From Brevibacterium sp. XM4083 (GTDB lineage: Bacteria; Actinomycetota; Actinomycetes; Actinomycetales; Brevibacteriaceae), in contig NZ_VFYR02000006.1 of assembly GCF_006489205.2 (NCBI RefSeq), positions 204,241 through 245,059 on the forward strand: a DNA stretch of 40,819 bases, read 5' to 3'. The notes under the pieces were generated by a model. The model did not search any database, was not told where the DNA came from, and was given only the letters and a program-made list of their open reading frames with translations. Positions 22,827 through 33,682 of this stretch are shown here, piece after piece; position 1 is the first letter of the stretch, and each line of letters begins with the position of its first letter. Made by a program: the position numbers and the translations under genes.

Positions 22827-24437
22827 CTACTTCTTTCCACCTGGGAACATGCCGCCGAATCCCTTCGGCAGCTTCGCGAGATCGAAGTCCTCATCCCCGC
22901 CGAGGTCGACGCCGCCGAACGCGGAACCGACCGGGTCCTTCGTCTTCCCCGCCTTCCGGTCCTGGGCGGCCTGGGCCTGCTCGGCGCGCTTGGCCGGGTT
23001 GCCCGACTGGCCGGCCTTGCGGCCCTTCTTCTTCCCCGCGGCCTTCTTCTTCCGGTTGGGGCCTCCCCCACCGGGCAGTCCGCCCATTCCGGGCATGCCG
23101 CCCATCCCGGGCATCCCCGGCATACCGCCGCCGCGGCCCATGCCGCGCATGAGCTTCTGCGCCTGCGTGAAGCGCTCCATGAGCTGGTTGACCGCGGTCA
23201 CCGTGGTGCCGGCGCCCTTGGCGATGCGGGCGCGACGTGATCCGTTGAGGACCTTCGGGTTGCTGCGCTCGTACGGTGTCATCGATCTCACGATCGCCTC
23301 GACCCGGTCGACCTCGCGCTCGTCGAAGTTCTCGATCTGGTCCTTGTACTGGCTCATGCCCGGCATCATGCCGAGCATCTTCTTCATCGAGCCCATCTTC
23401 CGCAGACCGGCCATCTGGGTGAGGAAGTCGTTGAGGTCGAAGTCCTCGCCGGACTCGAACTTCTTCTGGAGCTTCGCGGTCTCCTTCTCGTCGAAGTTCT
23501 TCTCGGCCTGCTCGATGAGGGTGAGGATGTCGCCCATGTCGAGGATGCGGTCGGCCATCCGGTCGGGGTGGAACGGCTCGAAGTCGGTCATCGACTCACC
23601 GGTCGAGGCGAACATGATCGGCTTGCCGGTCACCTCGGCGACCGAGAGCGCGGCACCACCGCGGGAGTCGCCGTCGAGCTTCGAGAGCACGACACCGGTG
23701 AAGTCGACGCCCTGAAGGAACGCCTCGGCGGTCGTCACGGCGTCCTGACCGATCATCGCGTCGATGACGAAGAGGACCTCGTCGGGGTTGACCGCCGCGC
23801 GGATGTCCGCGGCCTGCTGCATGAGCTCCTCGTCGATGCCGAGGCGGCCTGCGGTGTCGACGATGACGACATCGTGGAGCTTCGACTTTGCGACGTCGAT
23901 GGCGTCGGTGGCGACCTTGACCGGGTCGCCGACGCCGTTGCCCGGTTCGGGCGCGTAGACGACGGCACCGGCACGCTCACCGACGATCTGGAGCTGGCCC
24001 ACCGCATTGGGCCGCTGGAGGTCGGCGGCGACGAGCATCGGGCGGTGGCCCTCGGACTTGAGCCAGTGAGCGAGCTTGCCCGCGAGCGTCGTCTTGCCGG
24101 CACCCTGGAGGCCGGCGAGCATGATCACCGTCGGCGGGCGCTTGGCGAAGGTCAGCCGCCGCGTCTGTCCGCCGAGGATGCCGACGAGTTCCTCATTGAC
24201 GATCTTGACGACCTGCTGACCCGGGTTGAGGGCACCCGAGACCTCTTCCGACAGCGCCCGTTCGCGGATCCGCCCCGTGAACGCGCGGACGACGGGCAGC
24301 GCCACGTCGGCGTCGAGGAGCGCGCGGCGGATCTCGCGGATAGTGGCATCGACATCGGCTTCCGAGAGCCTGCCCTTGCCGCGGAGATTCTTGAACGTCG
24401 CGGTGAGCCTGTCGGAGAGGGAGTTGAACACGTGCAA
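22827..24437 (-). CDS. ffh: Signal recognition particle protein Ffh (SRP54)
   Basis: The protein has 536 residues. The N domain covers 1-95; the G domain has GLQGAGKTTLAGKL (~109-122), the DTAGRLGIDEEL box and TKLDGDSRGGAAL-type motifs. The Met-rich M domain (~330-450) binds 4.5S RNA and signal peptides. The C-terminus adds a Gly/Met repeat (GMGRGGGMPGMPGMGG) and a Lys-rich stretch (GRKAGQSGNP). It targets ribosome-nascent chain complexes to FtsY, encoded nearby. Confidence 0.98.
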   Translation of the reverse strand: MHVFNSLSDRLTATFKNLRGKGRLSEADVDATIREIRRALLDADVALPVVRAFTGRIRERALSEEVSGALNPGQQVVKIVNEELVGILGGQTRRLTFAKRPPTVIMLAGLQGAGKTTLAGKLAHWLKSEGHRPMLVAADLQRPNAVGQLQIVGERAGAVVYAPEPGNGVGDPVKVATDAIDVAKSKLHDVVIVDTAGRLGIDEELMQQAADIRAAVNPDEVLFVIDAMIGQDAVTTAEAFLQGVDFTGVVLSKLDGDSRGGAALSVAEVTGKPIMFASTGESMTDFEPFHPDRMADRILDMGDILTLIEQAEKNFDEKETAKLQKKFESGEDFDLNDFLTQMAGLRKMGSMKKMLGMMPGMSQYKDQIENFDEREVDRVEAIVRSMTPYERSNPKVLNGSRRARIAKGAGTTVTAVNQLMERFTQAQKLMRGMGRGGGMPGMPGMGGMPGMGGLPGGGGPNRKKKAAGKKKGRKAGQSGNPAKRAEQAQAAQDRKAGKTKDPVGSAFGGVDLGGDEDFDLAKLPKGFGGMFPGGKK

Positions 24438-24527
24438 GCCTTCTTCGTATGCAATGGTCGACTCTCTAGACTAACAACTCCGCCTGGGAGGCTCCGAATC
24501 CCGCGGCCCCCTTCCCCGACGCCAGAG

Positions 24528-24567
24528 CACCCCACCCGAGTCGTCTGCTGGGACCTCGGGTGGGGTG
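24528..24567 (-). terminator. Terminator after amt
   Basis: CACCCCACCCGAG (24528-24540) and CTCGGGTGGGGTG (24555-24567) form a perfect 13-bp stem with a 14-base loop, 77 bases past the amt stop. It probably insulates amt from ffh. Confidence 0.75.
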
Positions 24568-24643
24568 GTCTGTGAGCACTCCGGCGTACTCCCCCGTCGA
24601 GGCGGCCGGCGAGACCGACCGGCCCCCTGACGGGAGTCTCGGG

Positions 24644-25864
<1,221 letters not shown>

Positions 25865-25895
25865 GTCGTCGTCTCTCATTCGTCTCAGTCGGCTC

Positions 25896-25907
25896 CGGTT
25901 CGAACCG
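25896..25907. promoter_or_regulatory. Palindrome upstream of amt
   Basis: CGGTTCGAACCG is a perfect 12-bp palindrome starting 17 bases upstream of the earliest amt start codon. It could be an operator or form a hairpin near the ribosome site. Confidence 0.35.
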
Positions 25908-25932
25908 AACGAGACCAGTCTCGACTGGCGAC

Positions 25933-25970
25933 GTCACAGGAATGATTCGCTTATGTTTCGAGTATGTGAC
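25933..25970 (-). promoter_or_regulatory. Candidate GlnR operator of amt
   Basis: On the minus strand four pentamers are spaced by exactly six bases: GTCAC, GAAAC, GAATC and GTGAC. The first two match the actinobacterial GlnR half-sites GTnAC-n6-GnAAC perfectly; the second two are degenerate. The array lies 54-69 bases upstream of amt, a known type of GlnR target. The consensus is recalled from knowledge, not searched. Confidence 0.55.
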
Positions 25971-26097
25971 ACGGACCTCAGGAGAGGTGGAATCCCAGGT
26001 CAGATGTGGTGAATGCAGTCGCGAACTCGTTCTGAAAGCCGTCTCAGCGGCTGGACAGAGGCAGAGTCGCCGCCTCAGTCGAGGGTGCCCGCGGCCC

Positions 26098-27240
26098 TCA
26101 GTCGAGGAGGGCGTCGACGAAGCCCTCGGCCGTGAACGGGGCGAGGTCGTCGGCTCCCTCGCCGAGGCCGATGAGCTTGACCGGGACTCCGAGCTCCCGC
26201 TGGACTGCGATGACGATGCCGCCCTTCGCGGTGCCGTCGAGCTTCGTGAGCACGATGCCGGTGATGTCGACCGCCTCGGCGAAGACCTTCGCCTGCTGCA
26301 TCCCGTTCTGACCGGTCGTCGCATCGAGGACGAGGAGGACCTCGTCGATGTCGTGGCCCTCCCCGAGGGGACGGGTGGCCACGCGCTTGACCTTGCGCAG
26401 CTCGTCCATGAGCCCGACCTTGTTCTGCAGACGCCCGGCGGTGTCGATGAGGACGACGTCGGCGTCCTCGGCCTTGCCCTGCTCGACGGCGGCGTAGGCG
26501 ACCGAGGCGGGGTCGGCACCCTCCTCGCCGCGGACGGTCTCGACGCCGACACGCGAGCCCCACGTCGTCAGCTGCTCGGCGGCGGCCGCACGGAACGTGT
26601 CGGCGGCACCGAGGAGGACGGACTTGTCCTCGGCGACGAGGACGCGGGCGATCTTGCCCACGGTCGTCGTCTTCCCGGCGCCGTTGACGCCGACGACGAG
26701 CATGACGGCCGGGTCGCCGGCGGTGTGCGCAGTCGCGAGCTCGCGGTCCATCGTCGGGTCGACGAGCTTGACGAGCTCCTCGCGCAGCAGTCCCCTGACC
26801 TCCTCGGGGTCGCGGGTGCCGAGCACCTTGACCCGCTCGCGCAGGGTGTCGACGAGTTCGGCGGTCGGTTCGACGCCGACGTCGGCGAGGATGAGGGTGT
26901 CCTCGATCTCCTCCCACGTCGCCTCGTCGAGGGTGTCGCGGGAGAGGAGGTTGAGCAGACCACGGCCGAGGCCGGAGTTCGACTTCGCGAGCCTCTCGCG
27001 CAGCCGGACGAGGCGGCTCGCCGGTTCGGTGGGAACCTCGGAGCCGGCGGCTTTCTCCCTCTCCTTCGTGACGGTCTCGGAGATCTCATCGATCGAGAGC
27101 TCGCCGGTGAAGTCGGCGTCGATCGACCGGTCCTCGCCGAGCCCCTTGCGTCGGGCGTTGATGCGCAGGCTGATGCCCAGCGCCACGACGAGGATGAAGA
27201 CGATGGCTGCGACGATGAGCAGGATGATCGGCTGGTCCAT
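26098..27240 (-). CDS. ftsY: Signal recognition particle receptor FtsY
   Basis: The 380-residue protein starts at ATG 27240 with AGGAGG 10 bases upstream; an upstream in-frame GTG is less likely. It has an N-terminal membrane helix (residues 5-25), as in other actinobacterial FtsY proteins, a charged linker and the NG GTPase domain. GTPase motifs are VVGVNGAGKTTTVGKIA, DTAGRLQNK and TKLDGTAKGG. It receives SRP at the membrane. Its partner Ffh is encoded three kilobases away on the same strand. Confidence 0.98.
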   Translation of the reverse strand: MDQPIILLIVAAIVFILVVALGISLRINARRKGLGEDRSIDADFTGELSIDEISETVTKEREKAAGSEVPTEPASRLVRLRERLAKSNSGLGRGLLNLLSRDTLDEATWEEIEDTLILADVGVEPTAELVDTLRERVKVLGTRDPEEVRGLLREELVKLVDPTMDRELATAHTAGDPAVMLVVGVNGAGKTTTVGKIARVLVAEDKSVLLGAADTFRAAAAEQLTTWGSRVGVETVRGEEGADPASVAYAAVEQGKAEDADVVLIDTAGRLQNKVGLMDELRKVKRVATRPLGEGHDIDEVLLVLDATTGQNGMQQAKVFAEAVDITGIVLTKLDGTAKGGIVIAVQRELGVPVKLIGLGEGADDLAPFTAEGFVDALLD

Positions 27241-27365
27241 TGCGGGACGTCCTCCTTGGTCTGCTGTCTTGTGCACCGTAACGCGTTACGGTCTGGGCCC
27301 CGTGACTGTGCCACGGGCTGGACCGCGCGAGGGCAGGACAGTGCCCACGGCGGTGAGGTGTGGTC

Positions 27366-27767
27366 TCAGGTGCCGCGGGAGCTGAAGAGCAGACCGGCGG
27401 TGGTGCGCCAGCCGGTGCCCGATTCGGGGATCTTCCAGTGGCGGGTGCGCGGCCTGACCGTGAGCAGCGACGGGGCCGCATGGCGGCGCGGCTGGGGCCG
27501 GAGCACATAGGAGTGGTCGCGGATCGCGGTGACGGCCGCCTGCTCGCGCGTGGCGAGGTGGGAGGTGCCGTCGTCGTGACCGAAGAACTCGTGGACTTCG
27601 TCGTCGTAGCCGGTCCACTGGCCCGGCAGACGGAACCGCTGCACGTCAGAGGAGTACTTCAGGCGGCCTTCCGCCCGCAGCCCGGGGAGGGCGACGAGGA
27701 GGACGACGACGAGGGCGAGGGCGAAGGAGATGGCGAGGCCGACGATGACGACGAGAACTGCATTCAT
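27366..27767 (-). CDS. Small single-pass membrane protein, hypothetical
   Basis: This 133-residue protein has one N-terminal helix (~3-28), then a soluble part with GQWTGYDDEVHEFFGHDDGTSHLATREQAAVTAIRDH and an Arg-rich C-terminus. I do not recognise a named family. It sits between smc and ftsY on the same strand, and its ATG overlaps the stop of a possible 19-codon leader frame (27823-27764). A structural or membrane-associated role is possible but unsupported. Confidence 0.7.
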   Translation of the reverse strand: MNAVLVVIVGLAISFALALVVVLLVALPGLRAEGRLKYSSDVQRFRLPGQWTGYDDEVHEFFGHDDGTSHLATREQAAVTAIRDHSYVLRPQPRRHAAPSLLTVRPRTRHWKIPESGTGWRTTAGLLFSSRGT

Positions 27768-27959
27768 GCCGGGCAGTCACCCCGTGGTTCAGCCGACTCG
27801 GCCATGGACGTCCCGCTCCTCATGTTCTCCGACAGTGCTCCTTCGTCCGACAAGTCTATAGTCCCTGCACAGGGCATGAGCGATCCGGGGTCGTGTGGCT
27901 GCTGGAGAATTCCCTGGGACTCCCCTGAGCATCTCCGGTTCGGAGCCTCCGACGAGGCG

Positions 27960-30900
27960 TCAGTGACCTGCTGGCGCGGACTGCTCGGACTGGGAGGGGA
28001 TCCGCTGGGAGATCACCTTCGAGACCCCGTCGCCGTGCATCGTCACCCCGTAGAGGGCGTCGGCGATCTCCATCGTCCGCTTCTGGTGGGTGATGACGAT
28101 GAGCTGGCTCGAGTCCTGCAGCTCCCGGAACACCGTGAGCAGGCGGGAGAGGTTGAGGTCGTCGAGGGCGGCCTCGACCTCGTCCATGACGTAGAACGGA
28201 CTCGGCCGGGCCTTGAAGATCGCGACGAGCATGGCCACGGCCACGAGCGAGCGCTCCCCGCCGGAGAGCAGCGACAGCCGCTTGACCTTCTTCCCCGCGG
28301 GCCGGGCGTGGACGTCGACGCCGGTGGTGAGCATGTCGTCGGGGTCGGTAAGGCTCAATCGTCCCTCACCGCCGGGGAAGAGACGGGAGAAGATGTCCTC
28401 GAATTCGCGCGCGGTGTCGGCGTAGGCCTCGGCGAAGACGCGTTCGACGTGACGGTCGACCTCCTCGACGAGCTGCATGAGGTCCTTGCGGGAGGATTCG
28501 ATGTCGGCGATCTGCTTCTCGAGGAACTGGTGGCGCTCCTTGAGCGCTTCGTACTCCTCGAGCGCGAGCGGGTTGACTGTGCCGATCCGGTTGAGCTGCT
28601 TCGTCGCCTCCTTGTGCCGCTTCTCGACCTCGGCGCGGACGTAGGGCCGCTCCTCCTCGCCGTCTTCGAACCCGGGAACGGGGGTGTCGGGGCCGTAGGC
28701 CTCGATGAGGCGCTCGATCGAGAGCCCCGTCTCCTGTTCGGCGCGGTGCTCGATCTCCTCGAGCTTGAGCCTGTACCTCTCCTTCGCGAGTTCGGCTTCG
28801 GCGGCGGCGTCCTTGAGCCTGCCGAGTTCCTTCCGCGTCGTGCTCAGCTCCTCGCCGAGGCGGCCCTTCTCCTCCCGCAGGCCCGCGCGCTCGGTGACGA
28901 GGACCTCGATGGACTCCCCGAGCTCGGCCACCGTGGCGGTCGCCAGCGCCGCCGCCTCCTCGGCGACTTCGGCGATCGCCTGCGCCGAGGCGGCTGCGGT
29001 GGTCTTGCGGGCGATCGTCCGCTGGGCCTGTTCGCGGGCCGCCTCCTCGGCGGTGGCCTGGCGCAGCAGGGAGTCGACGCGGTCGCGGAGGAACCGCGCC
29101 CGGTCGGTCGCGGACTTGTGCGCGATGCGGGTCTCGATGACGTCCTCAGAGGTCTGGGAGACCTGCCGGCTGAGGTCGTCGCGGCGGGTGGTGTCGACGA
29201 CCTCGTCGACGTCCTCGGCTCCGGCCAGTGCCGCCTCGGCGGCGTCGGCCTCCTGCCGGGAGGCGGCGAGTCGGCGGTGGAGTTCTGCGTCGTTGTCGGC
29301 GGCCCAGGCCAGCCGGGTCTCGTCGGCGCTGATCTCCCCAGCGATGCGGGAGACCTCCTCGGCGGCGGCCATGATCTGCGCGTCCGAGGAGTGGAGGGCC
29401 TCGAGCGCTGCGGCGGTGACGGGCTTCGCCTCGGCGAGTTCGGCTTCGGTGGCGGTGATCTCCGCGTCGAGTCCGGCCACGGTCGCCTCGAGGCCGGCGA
29501 TCGTCTCCTCGGTCTCGGCGAGCGCCGTCTGGGAGGCGAGCCTCGTGCCCGAGGCGGTGCGGGTCCGGCTCACCCTGGTCGAGGTGATGACCTCGCCGTG
29601 GACGGTGACTGCGGTGAGCTGCGGGTGCGCGTCGACGACGGCGAGCGCGGCGGCCGCATCCGGAGTGCAGACGACGGAGGAGAGGGCGGACTTGACGAGC
29701 CCCTCGAGGTCGGGATCGTCGGCACCGACGACGTCGGCGAGGCGCGTCGCCTCCGGTGCTTGGTCTCCACCCTTGCCGGATCCCCCCGCCGAGGCGGTCG
29801 CCTCAGCGAGCCCCGGCGCACCGTCGGGTTCGGGGCGGGGTCCCGTCGGGATCGTCAGGGACACGTTCGTGTCTTCGCCGAGGTGGTCGAGCACCGTGAG
29901 CGCGGCCTGCGGGGAGTCGACGATGACGCCGCTGACCGTCGTCGACAGGGCGGCGGCCACGGCCATCTCATAGCCGGTGGTCACGGTCAGCCGCTCGGTC
30001 ACGGCGGTCCGTACGCCGGGCAGTCCGGAGGAGACGATGTCGTCGAGGTCGGCCTCGAGCGCGGTGCCCAGGGCGAGCGCCTCCGCTCGGGCCCGGGCAG
30101 AGGCGAGCTCCGAGCTCGCGTCGGCGCGCCTGGCCTTCTGCTCGGCGAGTGCGTCTTCGAGCGCGGTCTGGGCGGCCTTCGCCGTCTCGTAGGTCTCATC
30201 GAGGGTGCTCTCGCCCTCTTCGACGTTCTCGACCGCGTCTTCGGCCACGGTGAGGGCCTCACGGCGGTCGGCGAGGCGGGCTTCGATCGTCGTGATCTCG
30301 GTGCGCCCGGCTTCGATCCGGGATTCGAGGTCGGTGATGCGGGCCTGTGCCTGCTCCTGGCGGGAGTGGAGGGTCGAGCGGTTCTTCACCGCCTCGGTGA
30401 TGGCGATCTGCGCGGACTTCACCTCGGCCTCGGCCTCCCGCAGGGCCGCGGTGAGCTCCTCCTTGCGGGTGTTCGCGGCCTCGAGAGCGGTCGTCGATTC
30501 GGTGACGGCCTCCTCGGCGGCGCCGAGTTCGTCCCTGATGCCGTCGGCCTGGCTGCGCAGCTCGGCGGGTGAGCGTCCCTCCCGGCGGCCGAGGCTCGTG
30601 ACCTCGGAGAGGAGGTGGGCGCGCTTGTCTCCGGCGCGGCTGGCCAGGCCGCTGGCGCGCACGGCCTGGGTCTGGGTGCGGGACTCCGCGGTTCGCATCG
30701 CTTCGAGGTCGCCCTCGACGGTGGTCAGGCGGGTCTCGATCTCGTTCAGCCGGGATTCCGTCTGCGTGCGGCGGGCTTCGAGGTCGGCGATCCGCTCGGT
30801 GTGGTCGCCACCCCCGTCGGAGGCGGCGAAAAGGGAGGCCTGGAGGCGCACGGCATCGTCGGCCAGCAGCCGGGCGGTGGAATCGCGAAGGGTGGCCTGG

Positions 30901-31553
30901 ACGGTGGCGGCCCGGGCGGCGGCCTGGGCTTGGCGTCCGAGCGGTCCGAGCTGCCGGTTGAGTTCGGTGCGCAGATCGCCGAGGCGGTCGAGGTTCGTCT
31001 GCAGGCCGGTGAGCTTGCGGACGGCCTTGTCCTTGCGGCGGCGGTGCTTGAGGACGCCGGCGGCCTCCTCGATGAAGCTGCGGCGCTCGATGGGGTCGGC
31101 ATGGAGGATCGCGTCGAGGCGGCCCTGGCCGACGATGACGTGCATCTCCTTGCCGAGGCCGGAGTCGTTGAGGAGCTCCTGGATGTCGAGGAGGCGGGCG
31201 GGTGCCCCGTTGACGGCGTATTCACTGCCACCGGTGCGGAAGAGGGTGCGGGAGATCGTCACCTCGGTGTAGTCGACGGGGATGGCTCCGTCGGAGTTGT
31301 CGATGGTCAGGGTCACCTCGGCGCGGCCGAGGGCCTGGCGCTTCGAGGTGCCGGCGAAGATGACGTCGTCCATCTTCCCGCCGCGCAGGTTCTTCGCGCC
31401 TTGTTCGCCCATCACCCAGGACAGCGCGTCGACGACGTTGGACTTGCCTGATCCGTTGGGTCCGACGACGCAGGTGATGCCCGGCTCGAACTTCAGGGTC
31501 GTGGCCGAGGCGAAGGATTTGAATCCGCGCAGGGTCAGGCTTTTGAGATGCAT
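27960..31553 (-). CDS. smc: Chromosome segregation protein SMC
   Basis: The protein has 1,197 residues from ATG 31553 (MHLKSLTLRGFKSF). Walker A is GPNGSGKSN (~32-40). Two long coiled coils flank a hinge at roughly 510-660 that contains a Gly/Pro/Glu-rich insertion. The C-terminal head has the LSLLSGGERSL signature and Walker B VMDEVEAALDD. SMC with ScpAB folds and separates chromosomes. It is divergent from a BCCT transporter; in many actinobacteria mutM lies directly upstream, and here only a mutM remnant remains further upstream. Confidence 0.98.
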   Translation of the reverse strand: MHLKSLTLRGFKSFASATTLKFEPGITCVVGPNGSGKSNVVDALSWVMGEQGAKNLRGGKMDDVIFAGTSKRQALGRAEVTLTIDNSDGAIPVDYTEVTISRTLFRTGGSEYAVNGAPARLLDIQELLNDSGLGKEMHVIVGQGRLDAILHADPIERRSFIEEAAGVLKHRRRKDKAVRKLTGLQTNLDRLGDLRTELNRQLGPLGRQAQAAARAATVQATLRDSTARLLADDAVRLQASLFAASDGGGDHTERIADLEARRTQTESRLNEIETRLTTVEGDLEAMRTAESRTQTQAVRASGLASRAGDKRAHLLSEVTSLGRREGRSPAELRSQADGIRDELGAAEEAVTESTTALEAANTRKEELTAALREAEAEVKSAQIAITEAVKNRSTLHSRQEQAQARITDLESRIEAGRTEITTIEARLADRREALTVAEDAVENVEEGESTLDETYETAKAAQTALEDALAEQKARRADASSELASARARAEALALGTALEADLDDIVSSGLPGVRTAVTERLTVTTGYEMAVAAALSTTVSGVIVDSPQAALTVLDHLGEDTNVSLTIPTGPRPEPDGAPGLAEATASAGGSGKGGDQAPEATRLADVVGADDPDLEGLVKSALSSVVCTPDAAAALAVVDAHPQLTAVTVHGEVITSTRVSRTRTASGTRLASQTALAETEETIAGLEATVAGLDAEITATEAELAEAKPVTAAALEALHSSDAQIMAAAEEVSRIAGEISADETRLAWAADNDAELHRRLAASRQEADAAEAALAGAEDVDEVVDTTRRDDLSRQVSQTSEDVIETRIAHKSATDRARFLRDRVDSLLRQATAEEAAREQAQRTIARKTTAAASAQAIAEVAEEAAALATATVAELGESIEVLVTERAGLREEKGRLGEELSTTRKELGRLKDAAAEAELAKERYRLKLEEIEHRAEQETGLSIERLIEAYGPDTPVPGFEDGEEERPYVRAEVEKRHKEATKQLNRIGTVNPLALEEYEALKERHQFLEKQIADIESSRKDLMQLVEEVDRHVERVFAEAYADTAREFEDIFSRLFPGGEGRLSLTDPDDMLTTGVDVHARPAGKKVKRLSLLSGGERSLVAVAMLVAIFKARPSPFYVMDEVEAALDDLNLSRLLTVFRELQDSSQLIVITHQKRTMEIADALYGVTMHGDGVSKVISQRIPSQSEQSAPAGH

Positions 31554-31601
31554 CGTGCCCTTAAGCATAGCGGGATTGCGGGCATCGCCCCGCTCACCCT
31601 G

Positions 31602-31629
31602 TTGCCCACGTCACACATTTTGGTAGTCT
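31602..31629 (+). promoter_or_regulatory. Probable promoter of the BCCT gene
   Basis: TTGCCC (31602-31607), a 16-base spacer and TAGTCT (31624-31629) match a housekeeping -35/-10 pair. The implied start near 31636 leaves a leader of about 95 bases before ATG 31731. Confidence 0.5.
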
Positions 31630-31730
31630 GCCTCTCACGTCGCCTATCCGGTGCCGCCTGCATAAGCTCCACCGCCGTCGAGACCAAGGAAGGATCGCCG
31701 CACAGAGGCGCAGTCGCGGCAACCGAACCC

Positions 31731-33665
31731 ATGAGCGATTCCCCCGACGAGTCCACGACCACCTCAGCGACGAACGGCTTCGACAGGACCCGCGAACTCA
31801 TCACCCATCTGCAGAACCCGCCGACGAAGAAGCGCTATCTGCGCCGGATCGGACTCGACAAGACCGTCTTCTTCACCGCCGGCTTCATCGCCGTCGCCTT
31901 CGTCGTCTGGGGGTTCATCTCTCCTGAGAGCCTCGGCGTCGTCGCCGGTGCCGCGCTGACCGGGGTGATGGACAACTTCGGGTGGCTCTTCGTCATCGCC
32001 GCCACCGTGTTCACGATCTTCGTCATCGTCGTCGCCGTCAGCCGCTTCGGCCGGATCCCGCTCGGCAAGGACGGCGAGACCCCGGAGTTCCGGACCTCCT
32101 CGTGGATCGCGATGATGTTCGCGACCGGCATGGGCATCGGCCTCGTCTTCTCCGGTGTGGGCGAGCCCCTCTTCTTCTACATGTCTCCCCCACCGGCGAC
32201 CGTCGACGGATCGACCGCCGAGGCGATGGGCACAGCCATGGGCACGACGCTCTTCCACTGGACCCTCTACCCGTGGGCGATGTACGCGATCGTCGGCCTC
32301 GGCGTCGCCTACGGGTCGTTCCGGCTCGGACGCTCGCAGCTCTTCTCCTCGATGTTCACCCCGCTCTTCGGTGAGCACGTCGTCAACGGCATCGGCGGGA
32401 AGATCATCAACATCCTCGCGATCCTCGCCACCCTCTTCGGCTCCGCGTGCTCGCTCGGGCTCGGCGCGATCCAGATCGGCGGCGGCATCGAGACGGCCGG
32501 CATCCTCCCCCACGTCTCCTCCCCGATCCTCGTCATCATCATCGCGATCCTCACCGCGGCGTTCGTCGCCTCGGCGGTCTCCGGGGTGGAGAAGGGCATC
32601 CAGTGGCTGTCGAACATCAATATGGTCCTCGCCGTCATCGTCGCCCTCATCGTCTTCATCGGCGGGCCGACCCAGTTCATCCTCAACGTCGTCCCCTCCG
32701 CCGTCGGGTCGTTCATCGAGGATCTGCCGCAGATGGCCTCGCGGACGGCAGCGAACGGAGTCGGCGTCAACGAATGGCTCTCGTCGTGGACGGTCTTCTA
32801 CTGGGCATGGTGGATCTCGTGGTCGCCCTTCGTCGGCCTCTTCATCGCCCGCATCTCCCGCGGTAGGACCGTGCGCCAGTTCGTCACCGGCGTCCTCATC
32901 GTCCCCTCGGTCGTCTCGACGATCTGGTTCGCGATCTTCGGCGGCGGTGCCATCGGCATCCAGGAGCGCGCGGAACGCGGTGAGGGCACGGTCAGGGCGC
33001 TCGCGAGCATCGTCGACGGTGAACCGGACATCAAGATGGACACGATCCTCTTCGACCTCCTCGGCGCGCTTCCCCTGCCCAATCTCATCGCGATCATCCT
33101 CATGATCGTCACCGTCATCCTCATCGCGATCTTCTTCGTCACCGGTGCCGACTCCGCGTCGATCGTCATGGGCACGCTCTCGGCCAACGGTGCGCTCGAG
33201 CCGGGCCGGCGGCTCGTCATCTTCTGGGGTGTCGCGACGGGTGCGGTGGCCGCCGTCATGCTCCTGGCCGGGGGCAGTGACCCCGCCGAGGCGCTCAACG
33301 GGCTGAAGAACATTACGATCGTCTCCGCGCTGCCGTTCGTCATCGTCATGCTCCTCCTCTGCGTCGCGCTGTGGAAGGACCTCTGTCAGGATCCGCTGGT
33401 CATCCAACGGGAGCTCGCGACCCACCTGCTCGACCAGTCCGTGGCCACCGGCGTCAACGAGTACGACGGTCAGGCCTTCGGTCTGGCGACCTCGGAGCTC
33501 AGTCACGTCCCGACCGACGGGGACGGGTCGGACGGCTCAGACGGTTCGGACCGTGTGGGGGCCGGCCGGGCCCGGACCGGGGTCGGGAAGGGCGGGGACG
33601 CTTCCCCGCCGATCGGGCACGAGCCCGATGATCCCGACGCCGAGGCGGACGGTCGTCGATCGTGA
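31731..33665 (+). CDS. BCCT family osmolyte (betaine/choline/carnitine) transporter
   Basis: The 644-residue protein has a ~50-residue hydrophilic start, 12 membrane helices and a ~95-residue polar C-terminal tail. The BCCT signature is clear in helix 8: WTVFYWAWWISWSPFVGLFIARISRGRTVR, with the aromatic box for quaternary amines. TGMGIGLVFSGVGEP in helix 3 is also typical. It imports glycine betaine or related solutes with sodium under osmotic stress. The charged tails may sense osmolarity, as in BetP; this is inference. ATG 31731 lacks a strong ribosome site, but no better in-frame start is close by. Confidence 0.93.
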   Translation: MSDSPDESTTTSATNGFDRTRELITHLQNPPTKKRYLRRIGLDKTVFFTAGFIAVAFVVWGFISPESLGVVAGAALTGVMDNFGWLFVIAATVFTIFVIVVAVSRFGRIPLGKDGETPEFRTSSWIAMMFATGMGIGLVFSGVGEPLFFYMSPPPATVDGSTAEAMGTAMGTTLFHWTLYPWAMYAIVGLGVAYGSFRLGRSQLFSSMFTPLFGEHVVNGIGGKIINILAILATLFGSACSLGLGAIQIGGGIETAGILPHVSSPILVIIIAILTAAFVASAVSGVEKGIQWLSNINMVLAVIVALIVFIGGPTQFILNVVPSAVGSFIEDLPQMASRTAANGVGVNEWLSSWTVFYWAWWISWSPFVGLFIARISRGRTVRQFVTGVLIVPSVVSTIWFAIFGGGAIGIQERAERGEGTVRALASIVDGEPDIKMDTILFDLLGALPLPNLIAIILMIVTVILIAIFFVTGADSASIVMGTLSANGALEPGRRLVIFWGVATGAVAAVMLLAGGSDPAEALNGLKNITIVSALPFVIVMLLLCVALWKDLCQDPLVIQRELATHLLDQSVATGVNEYDGQAFGLATSELSHVPTDGDGSDGSDGSDRVGAGRARTGVGKGGDASPPIGHEPDDPDAEADGRRS

Positions 33666-33682
33666 ACCTCCCCCTGCCGTGA

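Noticed and set aside
27360..30572. Very long open frame (about 1,070 codons) on the plus strand
   Set aside because: It is antisense to ftsY-smc coding sequence; the protein is Gly/Arg/Asp low-complexity of the kind GC-rich reverse frames produce, and it matches no family.
31764..33506. Long minus-strand open frame opposite the BCCT gene
   Set aside because: Its product is almost entirely Asp/Glu/Arg/Gly repeats, and the plus strand encodes an unmistakable BCCT transporter.
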